Assembly (NCBI RefSeq): GCF_030717845.1 | Contig: NZ_JAUZVZ010000028.1 | Coordinates: forward strand, 1-49,723 | Length of the DNA stretch: 49,723 nt | Origin: Alkalimonas collagenimarina | GTDB taxonomy: Bacteria; Pseudomonadota; Gammaproteobacteria; Enterobacterales; Alteromonadaceae | Reading direction: 5' to 3' | Shown here: positions 5,466-15,868 of the stretch, in pieces | Position numbering within the stretch: position 1 is the stretch's first letter | Layout: each line of letters starts with the position of its first letter | Made by a program: the position numbers and the translations under genes | Notes under the pieces: generated by a model | The model's input: only the letters and a program-made list of their open reading frames with translations | The model's database searches: none | Told to the model about the DNA's origin: nothing

Positions 5466-8400
5466 ATGTTGAAGAAAGCTACCATAAAAAAAACCGCGAT
5501 AACCAAAACCATACTGGCATTTGCCATCGGCTCTGTATTGAGTGCTCAGGCGCTGGCTTCTGCGCCCTTATCCGATAGTTATTTTCGTTCTCCTTCTTTG
5601 CAGCAAAACCAGTTGCTGTTTACCTCGGAAGGCAATATCTGGCAGGCTGATCTAGAACAGCTGCGTGGTCAGCGTTTGACGACACACCCGACCGAAGAGA
5701 TTCAGGCCCGTTTATCACCCGATGGTGAGTGGTTGGCCTTTGTGGCCAGTTATGAACAAACCCCAGAGTTATACGTAAAGCCAGCCAGCGGTGGTGTGGC
5801 TAAACGCGTCACCTTTGAAAACAGCCGGGTGCGTTTACAGGGGTGGACGCAGGATGGCAAGCTGTTGTACGCCACCGACCATGTGGCCGGGCCCGCGAAC
5901 TTCTGGTTGTTGAAAACGGTCGACCCGCTCAATCTGACCACCAGCACCTTGCCGGTGGCCGATGCCATTGAAGGCACCCTGGATAGCCGTGGCGAATGGT
6001 TGTACTTTGTTCAGCATGGTTTGCAGGCGACTGGCGATAATGCTCGTACTTACCGCGGAGGCGCTTTAGGTGAGCTATGGCGGTATCAGGTTGGTAGCGA
6101 GAAAGAAGCGGAGCTGTTGAGCGCTGAGCATCAGGGCTCTATTCGTCACCCGATGTACTGGCAGGGCCGGGTGTATTTTGTCAGTGATGACAGTGGCAAC
6201 CCAAATATCTGGTCGATGCAAAGCGATGGCAGTGATGTCCAGCAACATACCGCCCATCAAGACTGGCAGGTGCGCCAGGCGTATTTGAACCAGGGTCGCA
6301 TTGTCTATCAGTTAGGCGCAGATATCCATTTGCTGGATCTCAGCAGTGGTGAGGATCGCTTGCTGGAGATTAGCCTGCAATCGGATCGGCCGCACCAACG
6401 TGAACGCTGGCTCGATCAACCACTTAATTACCTGAACAGCGCACATTATGCCGGTTTTGGCGATCAGGTGGTGTTGACTGCGCGTGGCCAGGTGGCTATC
6501 GCCAGCAAATCTCCCGCCCGTTTGGTCGAAGTGGCAACGCCTGCTCACAGCCGGGTGCGCGAAGCCATTTTAAGTCACGATGGTAAGTGGGTGTATGCCA
6601 TCAGCGACCAAAGCGGCGAGCTGGAAATTTGGCGCTACGCCGCTGATGGCCGCGATGAAGCCAGGCAGCTGACCAAAGATGGCAGTGACTTTCGCTGGCA
6701 ATTGGCTGGCTCATGACGATAAAGCAGGTAATCTGTGGCTGTTGAATTTGAACACCCTGGAAAACCGCAAAGCGATTACTGGTGGCGTGGGGTTATTTCC
6801 TTTTGCTGATATTCGCTGGTCGCACGATAGTGAATTGCTTGCTGTAACGACCATAGCGGCCCGCCAACAGCGCAGCCAAGTGTTGCTGTATTCGGTCAGT
6901 GAACAAAAGCAGCAACTGGTCACCAGCAGTAAATACGAGTCGTATTCGCCTTCGTTTAGCCCGGATGGCAATTGGCTGTATTTTTTATCCAACCGTCACT
7001 TTCGTGCTACACCAGGCAGCCCATGGGGTGACCGCAATCTTGGGCCGATGTTTGACCGACGCAGCCAAATTTTTGCCGTTAGTCTGAAAGAGCAGGCTGT
7101 CTTTCCGTTTCAGGCGCCGAACGAACTTCCTGCACCGGTTGTAGAGGAAGAGCCTGCTCGTCGCGGCCGAAGAGCTGCCACACCGGCCAGAGTGGCATGG
7201 CAGGGGTTGAATGATCGTCTGTGGCAGGTGCCAGTGCCTGCCGGTAATTACAGTCAGCTGACTGTAACCGAGCAACGTTTATTTGTGCGTGAGTCCAGTT
7301 ATGAAGCCAATAGTGCGCCTGCACTGAAGGTGATTAAAATTGATGACCGGGATGCAAAAATAGAGCAGTACGCTGCGGCGATTGCCGATTACCGAGTGTC
7401 GAACGATGGCAAACAGCTTTATTTCCGTAAGCATCAGCAGCGAGGTACCGGGCCGATGTATGTGGTGGAAGTAGGGGATCGTGAGCCAACTGAACTCAGC
7501 TCAGCTTTACTTAACAGTCGCCAGTGGCAATTGGCATTGGATCCTAAGCAAGAATGGCAGCAAATGTTTCGCGATGCCTGGTTGATGCAGCGGGAGTTTT
7601 TGTTTGATAAAACCATGCGTGGTTTGGACTGGGATGATGCTAAATCGCGTTATCAGCCACTGGTTGCACGTGTCTCAGATCGATACGAGTTAGACGATGT
7701 GCTGGCTCAGATGATGGGAGAGCTTGATGCCTTGCATTCTCAGGTCCGGGGCGGTGATTATCCGACGCAAGGGCCGACTCCAAGTGCAGCAAGCCTCGGT
7801 GCCAGCCTTGAAACCACCAGCGATGGTGTTCGAATTGCGCATATTTATCGGACTGATCCTGAATTACCTTCACAAGCGGCGCCTTTGGCTCAGCCTGGCG
7901 TTAATGCAGAGATCGGCGATATTATTACCGCGGTGAATGGCCGTACGGTTAGTAATCAAGCCGAGGTGCAATTGCAACTACGCAATCAGGTGGGCCAGCA
8001 GGTGTTGCTGGATCTGAAACGGGGCAATCGTTCGCTGCAAACGGTGGTGGTGCCTGTGAATGCGGGCCGTGATCATCAGCTTCGTTACCAAGACTGGGTA
8101 CTGAATAACGCCAGTAAGGTACAAAGCGCTTCGGACGATAAATTTGGCTATTTACACCTCTATGCCATGGGGCCAAACGATATTGCTAATTTTGCGCGTG
8201 AATTTTATGCCAATGTCGATAAAGAGGGCTTGATCATTGATGTCAGGCGCAATCGCGGTGGCAATATCGATAGCTGGATCATCGAGAAGCTGCTGCGTCG
8301 TGCCTGGGCGTTCTGGCAGCCAACACAAGGTGCGCCTTACACCAATATGCAGCATGCTTTTCGCGGCCACCTGGTGGTGCTGACCGATCAACTGACCTAC

Positions 8401-8754
8401 TCCGATGGGGAAACCTTCGCCGCTGGGGTAAAAGCGCTGCAGCTAGGGCCTTTGGTTGGTATGCGAACCGCCGGTGCCGGCGTATGGCTCACCGGGCGCA
8501 ATGCGTTAACGGATCGGGGAATGGCTCGGGTGGCTGAAACGGCACAATTTGCCATGGATGGGCGTTACGTGATTGAAGGTTATGGTGTTGAGCCAGATTA
8601 CGAAGTGCGTAATATGCCGGTGGCAACCTATAAAGGCGAGGATGCTCAGCTAAATTTTGCCATTGATTATTTAACCGGCAAGTTGCAACGTGAGCCGATC
8701 CCTGAGTTAAAAGCCGAGCCAATTCCATCTGGCCCAGCTGCGGATATTCGCTAA
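5466..8754 (+). pseudogene. Tricorn-type protease (S41 family), frameshifted
   Basis: Two overlapping frames (5466-6716 and 6679-8754) together give about 1,090 residues, the size of a tricorn protease. The first has a signal peptide ending near ALASA and the N-terminal beta-propeller with repeated SPDG blades. The second holds the second propeller, the C1 helical domain, the HS pair in MGELDALHSQ (about 7714-7743), a PDZ domain (about 7795-8060) and the C2 core with TYSDGE (nucleophile Ser-Asp, about 8395-8412) and YGVEPDYEV (catalytic Glu). The catalytic residues are thus intact. The frame is lost near 6690-6712, where FRWQL passes abruptly to NWLAHDDK; an expected SPDG blade motif is missing. 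Either a genuine inactivating deletion or a sequence error. Probably periplasmic peptide degradation when intact. Confidence 0.85.
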
Positions 8755-8758
8755 TTAT

Positions 8759-8787
8759 CCAGCAGGGCAGCTCTGCTGTCCTGCTGG
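8759..8787 (+). terminator. Strong hairpin after the tricorn-like gene
   Basis: CCAGCAGG (8759-8766) pairs with CCTGCTGG (8780-8787), and the inner GCAGC pairs with GCTGT around a TCT loop. There is no T-tract after it, so termination is plausible but not certain. Confidence 0.45.
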
Positions 8788-8878
8788 GATGATCGCAAAT
8801 TATGCCATTGGATTTTATAATCAAAAAACCTGAAATAACTGCTAAAGTGATGGTATCCAGATTGCAGATGAGTCGCTG

Positions 8879-10213
8879 ATGAGCACCACAAAACTGGCAC
8901 CAAAACGGGAGATTTTTGGTTGGTCGATGTTTGATTTCGCCAATCAAGGCTATACCTTGCTGATCATTACCGTGATCTTTGGCGATCTATTTACCAGAGT
9001 GATCGTTGGTGATGCCCCGGATTACCGGCTTGGCAATTTGCTGTGGAGCATTTCGCTGGCCATCAGTTATTTGATGGTGGTGGTGGCAAACCCTATTTGT
9101 GGGGCGGTGATGGATTACTCCGCCAGTCGAAAACGCTTCCTGTTTATCAGTTATCTTTTGACGGTCGTTGCCACTGCCATGCTGTACTGGGTGGAACCAG
9201 GTTGGTGGTGGCCTGCGATGCTGCTGATTATCATCTCAAACTTCGCCTACGCCATAGGCGAAGGCTTTATAGCCAGCTTTTTAACGGATCTTGGACCACG
9301 TAAGGCCTTAGGCTGGATTTCTGGCTTGGGCTGGAGCCTCGGCTATATCGGCGGTTTAATAGCTACCGCCTTTGCCTTGTTTTTTCTTGGTGATGTCTCA
9401 CTGGACAATTACCCAACCATTCGCTGGGTCGGGCCTTTCGCTGCTGGTTTCTTTTTAGTGGCGGCGATCCCCACCTTTATCTGGTTGCGCGAGCGAGGTA
9501 CCAAACGCACGCTAGCACCGGGACAAAGCCTGCTCGGTATGGCTTTTCAACGTTTGCATACCACCTGGTCGGCCATGCATCAGTTTCGAGACTTGCGTGT
9601 TTTACTGGTATCGATTTTTTTCGCCATGGCAGGCATTTATATCATCATCGCTTTCTCATTTATCTACGGTGCTCAGGTCATTGGTTGGGATGAGCAGGTA
9701 CGGGTCTTGATGTTTGTGACGGTGCAAATAACGGCAGCTCTGGGTGCCATTGGTTTTGGTGTTTTGCAAAGCTGGATTGGTGCTAAAGTCACTTATATGA
9801 TGACGCTAAGCTTGTGGTTGCTGGCGATTTTGGCCATCTGGCAAACGCCCTTACTGACCGAATGGTTTCGGCTATGGTTCGATGTTGATTGGCAAGCGCA
9901 GTATGTATTTCTGATAGCTGGTGTATTGGCTGGTGCTAGTTTGGGCGCTTCGCAATCTGCAGCCCGAGCCTTGGTTGGTGTGTTCACCCCTTTGGCAAAG
10001 TCGGCTGAATTCTTTGGTTTTTGGGGCATGGCGACCAAATTGGCGGCCGTTTTTGGCATGCTGGGATTGGGCCTGATGCAATGGGCCTTTGGTTTGGCCG
10101 ATGCCATCTTGTTTTGTTTGCTGTTATTTGTCGTTGCAATTATTGCGGTGTTGCCGGTGCAAGAAGCCCGGGGCAGTGAGGTGGCAGAGCAGTGGCGGGA
10201 TTTAGACAAATAA
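8879..10213 (+). CDS. MFS transporter, UMF1 family
   Basis: A 444-residue polytopic membrane protein with about twelve hydrophobic segments. The beginning IFGWSMFDFANQGYTLLI is the N-terminal signature of the UMF1 (Atg22-like) branch of the major facilitator superfamily. The pattern DYSASRKRFLF in the loop after helix 2-3 is the MFS loop motif. Related proteins are annotated as permeases without a firm substrate; Atg22 in yeast exports amino acids from vacuoles, which next to the peptidase genes here is suggestive only. It stands alone between a tricorn-like gene and a convergent aminopeptidase gene. Confidence 0.87.
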   Translation: MSTTKLAPKREIFGWSMFDFANQGYTLLIITVIFGDLFTRVIVGDAPDYRLGNLLWSISLAISYLMVVVANPICGAVMDYSASRKRFLFISYLLTVVATAMLYWVEPGWWWPAMLLIIISNFAYAIGEGFIASFLTDLGPRKALGWISGLGWSLGYIGGLIATAFALFFLGDVSLDNYPTIRWVGPFAAGFFLVAAIPTFIWLRERGTKRTLAPGQSLLGMAFQRLHTTWSAMHQFRDLRVLLVSIFFAMAGIYIIIAFSFIYGAQVIGWDEQVRVLMFVTVQITAALGAIGFGVLQSWIGAKVTYMMTLSLWLLAILAIWQTPLLTEWFRLWFDVDWQAQYVFLIAGVLAGASLGASQSAARALVGVFTPLAKSAEFFGFWGMATKLAAVFGMLGLGLMQWAFGLADAILFCLLLFVVAIIAVLPVQEARGSEVAEQWRDLDK

Positions 10214-10233
10214 GGCGGGTGTTGCCACCCGCC
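10214..10233. terminator. Hairpin between convergent genes
   Basis: GGCGGGTG (10214-10221) pairs with CACCCGCC (10226-10233) around TTGC. On the minus strand it is followed by TTATTTG, so it most likely ends the aminopeptidase transcript, and it may also serve the transporter gene. Confidence 0.6.
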
Positions 10234-10240
10234 GGACGAA

Positions 10241-11833
10241 TTACTCTTGATCTTGTTGCTGATACAACTTAACCCACTCAGTGAGCAGCCGGACACCGAA
10301 GCCGTTGCTGCCCTCAGGGTGAATGCCGGAAGCACTGGCGGAAAAGGCATTACCTGCCATATCAATGTGTACCCAAGGCGTATCGCCAGCAAAGTGTTGC
10401 AAGAAAATAGCACCAGCCTGAGCACCTGGCGAGCCGGTATTGATGCGATCGGCAATACGGCTTTTCACAATGTTATCGTAGTTATCCAGCGGTAGTGGCC
10501 AGACTCGCTCCTGCACCAGCTCGCCCGCTTCACGCAGGGTATGCTCGATATCCGTGTGCTGGGTGAACATAGCTGCATAGGCGGTACCCAGTGCACCCAC
10601 TTTAGCACCGGTTAAGGTCGCTATATCGGCTATCACCCGGGCATTTAAATGCTCACGGGCATACCAGATCCCATCGGCCAGAATAAGCCGTCCTTCCGCA
10701 TCGGTGCTGCCAATTTCAATGGTGCTGCCATCACCTGCGGTGACCACATCACCTGGCAGTTGCGCATCGCCAGAAATCATATTGATGGACAGTGGCACCA
10801 CACCCACAACATGCGCTGGAGCTTTCTGGCCAGCTAGCGCCTTGAGAGCACCCACTACGGCGGCACCACCTGCTTTATCGGTGTGCATGCGAATAATCGA
10901 GGCGGACTGAGTTTTTAAATTGTAGCCACCAGTATCAAAGGTGTTGCCTTTGCCGACTAATGCAATAGGGGCTTCATCATCAGCACCACGCCAACGCGCG
11001 ACCAGCAGATGAGCCTTCATATCGCTGCCCTGGCTGACACCGTACAAGGATCCCATGCCCAGTGCTTTCACTTCATCAGGGCCCAGCACAGTCACTTCAA
11101 CACCTAAAGGCTCCAGCACGGCTTGGGCGTAGCGAACAAAGGCTGCAGGGTAACCAGAGCTACCTGGCAGATTGGTCAGCTCACGAGCGGTAAAAACGCC
11201 CTGAGCCAGGGCTTGTTTTTGCTCAAACTCAGCGCGTGCATCGGCGGCAAGAGCGACCTGCCAGCTATACTGTTGTGAAGGGCGGGCATCGGGTGCGCTT
11301 TTAAAGCGATCGAAACGGTAATTACGTAGCTCAACACCATGTGCCATGGCTGAGGTAATGCGATGATTATCGCCCGCATTGCCAATCAGCTGGCTGTGAA
11401 CATGCACTGTCTCGGCCTTGCTGCCATTGACCCAGCTGCTTAAGCTTGCGCCCATTTCTTCGGCTTTCGCCCGCTTCAGCTCGGTTGGGTTCCCGACACC
11501 AATCAGCAATAATCGGTTATAACTCAAGCCCACCGGAGCAACGATCTCAAGTTGACTGCCGGCCTTACCGGTAAAATCTGCTACGCTGACAGCACGATTG
11601 ATGTGATTGCGGCTGTCACGGCTCCAACCGGATAAGCGGAGCTCACCATGCTCCTCAGGAACCAAAATCACCAGCACATCAGCTGGCTGCATGGATTCGG
11701 TGACATTAAATGTCGTATGGATATAGGGAGCAGGCGTCGCGGCAGAAGCAGGTAATGGATTCAGCAATAAGCTGCTGGTTGCCAGCACGGTTCCAATGCT
11801 AAGCGCAATAAGGGTTTTCATAGCAGACCTCAA
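10241..11833 (-). CDS. Secreted leucyl aminopeptidase, M17 family
   Basis: A 530-residue M17 aminopeptidase. The N-terminus MRSAMKTLIALSIGTVLATS with a hydrophobic stretch and PASAATPA is a signal peptide, so unlike cytosolic PepA this copy acts in the periplasm or outside. The C-terminal catalytic domain shows the family's metal and active-site blocks: LVGKGNTFDTGGYNLK, HTDKAGGAAVVGAL, and STDAEGRLILADG (family consensus NTDAEGR, with Ser for Asn here). It cleaves N-terminal residues from peptides using two metal ions. Together with the tricorn-like, M61, M23 and DUF885 genes it fits a peptide-feeding lifestyle. Start ATG at 11833; a second Met at codon 5 is also possible. Confidence 0.92.
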   Translation of the reverse strand: MRSAMKTLIALSIGTVLATSSLLLNPLPASAATPAPYIHTTFNVTESMQPADVLVILVPEEHGELRLSGWSRDSRNHINRAVSVADFTGKAGSQLEIVAPVGLSYNRLLLIGVGNPTELKRAKAEEMGASLSSWVNGSKAETVHVHSQLIGNAGDNHRITSAMAHGVELRNYRFDRFKSAPDARPSQQYSWQVALAADARAEFEQKQALAQGVFTARELTNLPGSSGYPAAFVRYAQAVLEPLGVEVTVLGPDEVKALGMGSLYGVSQGSDMKAHLLVARWRGADDEAPIALVGKGNTFDTGGYNLKTQSASIIRMHTDKAGGAAVVGALKALAGQKAPAHVVGVVPLSINMISGDAQLPGDVVTAGDGSTIEIGSTDAEGRLILADGIWYAREHLNARVIADIATLTGAKVGALGTAYAAMFTQHTDIEHTLREAGELVQERVWPLPLDNYDNIVKSRIADRINTGSPGAQAGAIFLQHFAGDTPWVHIDMAGNAFSASASGIHPEGSNGFGVRLLTEWVKLYQQQDQE

Positions 11834-11870
11834 TGGTAGATAGTTGTATGTTATTGTTTTCGACTATCTA

Positions 11871-12677
11871 TTATCGGGACTTTTGTTGGCATTGCAAGCG
11901 TAACGGCTGATCGGAAAAAATCCAGTCGACGCCACGAGCCGCTTCACGATTCATAATATCCGGGTGATTGATTTGACCGGTACCGATGGCTTTACCTGCC
12001 TGTTGCAGTTGCTTGACCAGTGGTGTAGTGAGTAGTGCAAAAGACCCGGCTACGGCACCATGGCCAAGTGCAATGTTTTGCCTGATGATGTCTTTGGTGT
12101 TGGTTAAAGCGACATCCACCAAAGCGGATGTGGGCAGAAAACGATAGCCTTCCAGATGATCCGGTTCCAGGCTCAACAAATGATAATCCACCTCCGGCTC
12201 CAGCGGGGCCAATACTTTTTGCAGTTGAAGCGGTTGTTTGTTGCGCTCACGCCAGGACTCTTTTAATTCCAGCATTAAATGCAATCGCTGACCATAGCGC
12301 TCGATCACTTCGTACAAGTGTGGAATTTGAGGCAGTTCGCGCCGCAGTGTATCAAAGGTAGTTTCGGCGATAACAAGATCGGGCCGCTGAAATACCCGGC
12401 CACAAGCAGGATCGTGGTGGACCACGGGCTCGTTATCCCGGGTCAATCGAACATCCAGTTCAATGCCCCATAGTCCATGCGTTACACAGCGATCAAAAGC
12501 AGCCAGGGTATTTTCAAGCAGAGGATCCTTAGCGACTTTTTCATGCGTTCCCGGCTGATGGGCACCACGATGAGCAATCAGTTTCAGATGGGCAGGGTCG
12601 GTAACCTCACGGCACCGGGGGCTCAGGCGCCAAAGCTGGTTGGCTACGTTGTTTAAGTGATCCGTCCAATCGGTCAC
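11871..12677 (-). CDS. Glycerophosphodiester phosphodiesterase (GDPD) family
   Basis: A 268-residue TIM-barrel hydrolase without a signal peptide. Signature blocks are LIAHRGAH near residue 33 (general acid-base His and Arg), ENTLAAFDRCVTHG near 52, GIELDVRLTRDNEPVVHHD near 73 (metal-binding Glu and Asp, catalytic His), LMLELKES near 134, and DWIFSDQP at the end. It would hydrolyse glycerophosphodiesters to glycerol-3-phosphate and an alcohol. The start is GTG at 12677; no better ATG exists upstream. It lies 37 bp upstream of the aminopeptidase gene on the same strand and may be read with it. Confidence 0.88.
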   Translation of the reverse strand: MTDWTDHLNNVANQLWRLSPRCREVTDPAHLKLIAHRGAHQPGTHEKVAKDPLLENTLAAFDRCVTHGLWGIELDVRLTRDNEPVVHHDPACGRVFQRPDLVIAETTFDTLRRELPQIPHLYEVIERYGQRLHLMLELKESWRERNKQPLQLQKVLAPLEPEVDYHLLSLEPDHLEGYRFLPTSALVDVALTNTKDIIRQNIALGHGAVAGSFALLTTPLVKQLQQAGKAIGTGQINHPDIMNREAARGVDWIFSDQPLRLQCQQKSR

Positions 12678-12780
12678 GGCTTATACTCTGTTGGTTATAT
12701 CTTATTGGCACGATTAAGAAATCATAGCAGTAGCGGCAGGTCTGCACTACTATTAGACAAGGAAAATAAAGGAGTTAGTT

Positions 12781-14403
12781 ATGGTTGCTACCCCAGGTTG
12801 GTTCACTACGTTGCTTCATTTTTGCTGGATCTTACTGCTGGCGGTGCTGCTAAGTACCTTGGCGCAGACACAGATAAACTTACTGGCGCTGCAGCAGTTG
12901 GGTGTTGCTATTAGCCTTGGTGATCGTTTGACAACCAGTTGGCATGATGTCCTGCACTTTTCACCGATTTATTTACTTATTTTTGGTCTGAGCTTTTTGC
13001 TGTCACAAAGTATAGCCTGCTTGTTAGCACGATGGCTGTCATTACCTCGTCTTGTCCTTTGTTCGGTAGGGGCTCTGGCAGGCCTTTGGACCACCTTGTT
13101 ATTGGTCAATATGCTGGCACCTATGCCGACCTTAATTGCGGCGAGCCGAAGCGTAAGTGGGTTGGCGGTATTGTTATTGATTGCGGCGGCGGCGGGTACT
13201 TTGTTTGCATACATGACAACGCCCAAACAAGTGCAGAATCAATCTGGTGAGTCGATGAAATCGAAGGCTGCTGCCTCAGCTATGGCCCTCTGGCTGGCAC
13301 TGCCGGCTCTGTGGTTATCGACAGACACCGCCTCTGCAGCATCAGCCGGGTCAGCTGATGCGTCTCGTTCGTATCAGGTTGAAACAGTAACCGCAGGGCT
13401 TGAGCATCCATGGTCGCTGGCTTTTTTACCGGATGGTCAGTATCTGGTGACCGAACGGCCAGGGCGATTACGACTGATTACAGCTGATGGTGAGTTGCAT
13501 CCTGAGCCCTTAGCAGGGCTTCCGGCTGTTTTTTCCTCCGGTCAGGCGGGTCTGTTTGATGTGTTGTTATCGCCTGATTTTGCCAATGATCAATGGGTGT
13601 ATTTCAGTTATGCCTGTGGTCAGGCCCGGGCCAACCATACGTGCTTGGCGCGCGGCCGTTTAAATCATCAGCAACATAGTCTGGAGGCGGTAGAAGAGTT
13701 GTTCCGAACTCAGGCCGCCAAAACAGGCAATGCACACTATGGTGGCCGTTTGGTTTGGTTGCATGATGGTAGCCTGCTGCTTTCTCTTGGTGATGGCTTT
13801 GATTACCGTGAACAGGCGCAGCAGCGTAGCAATCACCTGGGCTCTATAGTGCGATTGCATGCTGATGGCTCGGTACCACATGACAACCCCTTTGTCGATG
13901 ATCCGGACAGCCGTTCTGAGATTTACAGTTATGGGCATCGCAATGTTCAGGGCATGGTGTTCGATGCAGAGCATCAAGTGGTGTATAGCCACGAGCACGG
14001 CCCTAAAGGTGGCGATGAATTAAATCGTATCGAGGCAGGCACCAACTATGGCTGGCCGATTGTCAGCCATGGTATTGATTATACCGGTGCTCGCATCACA
14101 CCATTTACCGAACGGGCAGGGATGGAACCGCCATTGCTGCAATGGACTCCTTCGATCGCGCCATCAGGCATGACTTTGTATCGTGGCGGGCTATTCCCTG
14201 AGTGGCAGAACAGCTTGCTGATTGGTGCTTTAGCTTCCCGATATGTGGTACGGGTAGCTCTTGACGGTGACCAGGTTGCGCAGCAAGAGATCCTTTTTGC
14301 TGAACTAAATGAGCGTATCCGGGATGTTCGAACCGGCCCTGATGGCGCGGTGTATCTACTGACCGATCAGCCGGATGGGCGCTTATTGAAAATAACGCCG
14401 TAA
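12781..14403 (+). CDS. Membrane domain fused to PQQ-dependent sugar dehydrogenase
   Basis: A 540-residue protein in two parts. Residues 1-150 form about four membrane helices without a family I recognise. From about 198 onward is a soluble aldose sugar dehydrogenase-like six-bladed propeller (YliI/Asd type): TAGLEHPWSLAFLPDG, NAHYGGRLVWLHDGSLL, SYGHRNVQGMVFD and HEHGPKGGDELNRIE. It would oxidise aldoses using pyrroloquinoline quinone and calcium. Residue 159 is a Met preceded by GGTGAG and followed by a signal-peptide-like stretch (SKAAASAMALWLALPALW), so a second internal start at 13255 could make a separate secreted enzyme. GGAGTTAG precedes the first ATG. No PQQ synthesis genes are in the window. 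Confidence 0.8.
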   Translation: MVATPGWFTTLLHFCWILLLAVLLSTLAQTQINLLALQQLGVAISLGDRLTTSWHDVLHFSPIYLLIFGLSFLLSQSIACLLARWLSLPRLVLCSVGALAGLWTTLLLVNMLAPMPTLIAASRSVSGLAVLLLIAAAAGTLFAYMTTPKQVQNQSGESMKSKAAASAMALWLALPALWLSTDTASAASAGSADASRSYQVETVTAGLEHPWSLAFLPDGQYLVTERPGRLRLITADGELHPEPLAGLPAVFSSGQAGLFDVLLSPDFANDQWVYFSYACGQARANHTCLARGRLNHQQHSLEAVEELFRTQAAKTGNAHYGGRLVWLHDGSLLLSLGDGFDYREQAQQRSNHLGSIVRLHADGSVPHDNPFVDDPDSRSEIYSYGHRNVQGMVFDAEHQVVYSHEHGPKGGDELNRIEAGTNYGWPIVSHGIDYTGARITPFTERAGMEPPLLQWTPSIAPSGMTLYRGGLFPEWQNSLLIGALASRYVVRVALDGDQVAQQEILFAELNERIRDVRTGPDGAVYLLTDQPDGRLLKITP

Positions 14404-14486
14404 TCTTGTCGATAGGGTGTATTTGTCGCTTGCTATTCAGTAGTTTAGCTACCTATACTTGCGAAAATTTACCGTATGAGGTGTGA

Positions 14487-14966
14487 ATGAATACAACTAC
14501 GGAACCATTAATGCTCGGATGGCGTGAGTGGGTGGCATTACCTGGCTTAAAGGTGCCCGCCTTAAAATGCAAAGTGGATACCGGAGCTCGAAGCTCTGCT
14601 TTGCATGCCTTCTCTGTCGTGCCCTTTGAGCGTGGCGGTGAAACCTGGGTCCGTTTTGGCTTGCACCCGAACCAACAGGAAACAGAAACCGAGCTTTGGT
14701 GTGAGGCCAAAGTATTGGATAAACGCAATGTCACGGACTCAGGTGGCAATGTCACGGAGCGGTACTTTATACAAACCGAGGTGATGATTGGTAGTCAGTG
14801 CTTTAGCATTGAATTATCCTTGACCAGCCGTGATACCATGATGTTTCGAATGCTGCTCGGTCGCGAAGCGATGCGTAAACGTTTCGTGGTTGACCCCGGC
14901 GCTTCCTATCTTCAGCCCTTAGCAGGGCTTACTTCAGCAGATGAACCCAAGGCGACTTCTTTATGA
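14487..14966 (+). CDS. rimB: RimB-like retropepsin-type protease (DUF785)
   Basis: A 159-residue protein of the RimB/DUF785 family. Residues 31-35 (DTGAR in [13 protein letters not shown]) match the aspartic-protease active site of retropepsins, and [16 protein letters not shown] near residue 128 is the conserved C-terminal block. In Pseudomonas the homologous gene is part of rimABK and is annotated as an ATP-dependent zinc protease acting with RimK. Its stop overlaps the rimK start by four bases (ATGA), so the two are translationally coupled. The exact substrate, possibly polyglutamylated tails or processed peptides, is inference. Confidence 0.85.
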   Translation: MNTTTEPLMLGWREWVALPGLKVPALKCKVDTGARSSALHAFSVVPFERGGETWVRFGLHPNQQETETELWCEAKVLDKRNVTDSGGNVTERYFIQTEVMIGSQCFSIELSLTSRDTMMFRMLLGREAMRKRFVVDPGASYLQPLAGLTSADEPKATSL

Positions 14967-15868
14967 AAATTGCAATTTTATCCCGTAACGCCAAACTGTA
15001 TTCAACTCGTCGGCTGGTCGAGGCGGCTGAAGAGAGGGGCCATGAAGTCCGGGTGATCGATGCGTTGCGTTGTTATATGAACATTACCTCGCACAACCCG
15101 GAAATTCATTACAAAGGCGAAGTACTTACTGGCTTTGATGCGGTGATCCCACGAATTGGTGCTTCTATTACGTTTTACGGTACCGCTGTATTGCGTCAGT
15201 TTGAGATGATGAGCGTGTACCCATTGAATGAGTCGGTGGCGATTTCCCGCTCCCGTGACAAACTACGTAGCTTACAATTGTTGTCACGACGTGGCATTGG
15301 CTTACCCGTTACCAGCTTTGCGCACTCACCGGATGATGTGGAAGATTTGCTTAGTATCGTGGGCGGCGCACCGGCCGTGATTAAATTGCTGGAAGGCACT
15401 CAAGGGATCGGTGTGGTGCTGGCTGAAACCAATCAGGCGGCTGAGAGTGTGATTCAAGCCTTTATGGGCTTAAAGCAACATATCCTGGTGCAGGAATTTA
15501 TTAAAGAAGCCAAAGGATCCGATATCCGGGTCTTTGTGGTCGGCGGCAAGGTGGTGGCGGCGATGAAGCGTCAGGCGAAAGAAGGTGAGTTTCGTTCTAA
15601 CTTGCACCGTGGCGGTACGGCTGCCTTGTGTCGTATCACACCAGAAGAGCGTGCGACGGCGATACGAGCAGCCAAGGTAATGGGGCTGAATGTCTGTGGA
15701 GTAGACCTCCTGCGATCCAGCCATGGCTCTGTGGTGATGGAGGTGAACTCATCGCCAGGTCTTGAAGGCATCGAAAAAGCTTCAGGCAAAGATATTGCCA
15801 GCTTGATCATTCAATTCATTGAAAATAATTCCAAACCAAGCCGGACTAAAACCAAGGGTCAAGGCTAA
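14963..15868 (+). CDS. rimK: RimK, ATP-grasp glutamate ligase for ribosomal protein S6
   Basis: A 301-residue ATP-grasp ligase, the standard RimK length. Visible blocks are the N-terminal [40 protein letters not shown], the nucleotide-binding [19 protein letters not shown] and the metal-binding [15 protein letters not shown]. RimK adds glutamate residues to the C-terminus of S6 and can make poly-glutamate; in Pseudomonas it alters the ribosomal proteome. It lies between the protease-like gene (4-bp overlap) and an AstE-like hydrolase that begins on the next base after its stop, so all three are almost certainly one operon. Confidence 0.95.
   Translation: MKIAILSRNAKLYSTRRLVEAAEERGHEVRVIDALRCYMNITSHNPEIHYKGEVLTGFDAVIPRIGASITFYGTAVLRQFEMMSVYPLNESVAISRSRDKLRSLQLLSRRGIGLPVTSFAHSPDDVEDLLSIVGGAPAVIKLLEGTQGIGVVLAETNQAAESVIQAFMGLKQHILVQEFIKEAKGSDIRVFVVGGKVVAAMKRQAKEGEFRSNLHRGGTAALCRITPEERATAIRAAKVMGLNVCGVDLLRSSHGSVVMEVNSSPGLEGIEKASGKDIASLIIQFIENNSKPSRTKTKGQG

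Noticed and set aside
6679-8754. The second tricorn frame as an independent gene
   Set aside because: It starts inside a propeller blade without a binding site or signal peptide, and homologues continue through the break.
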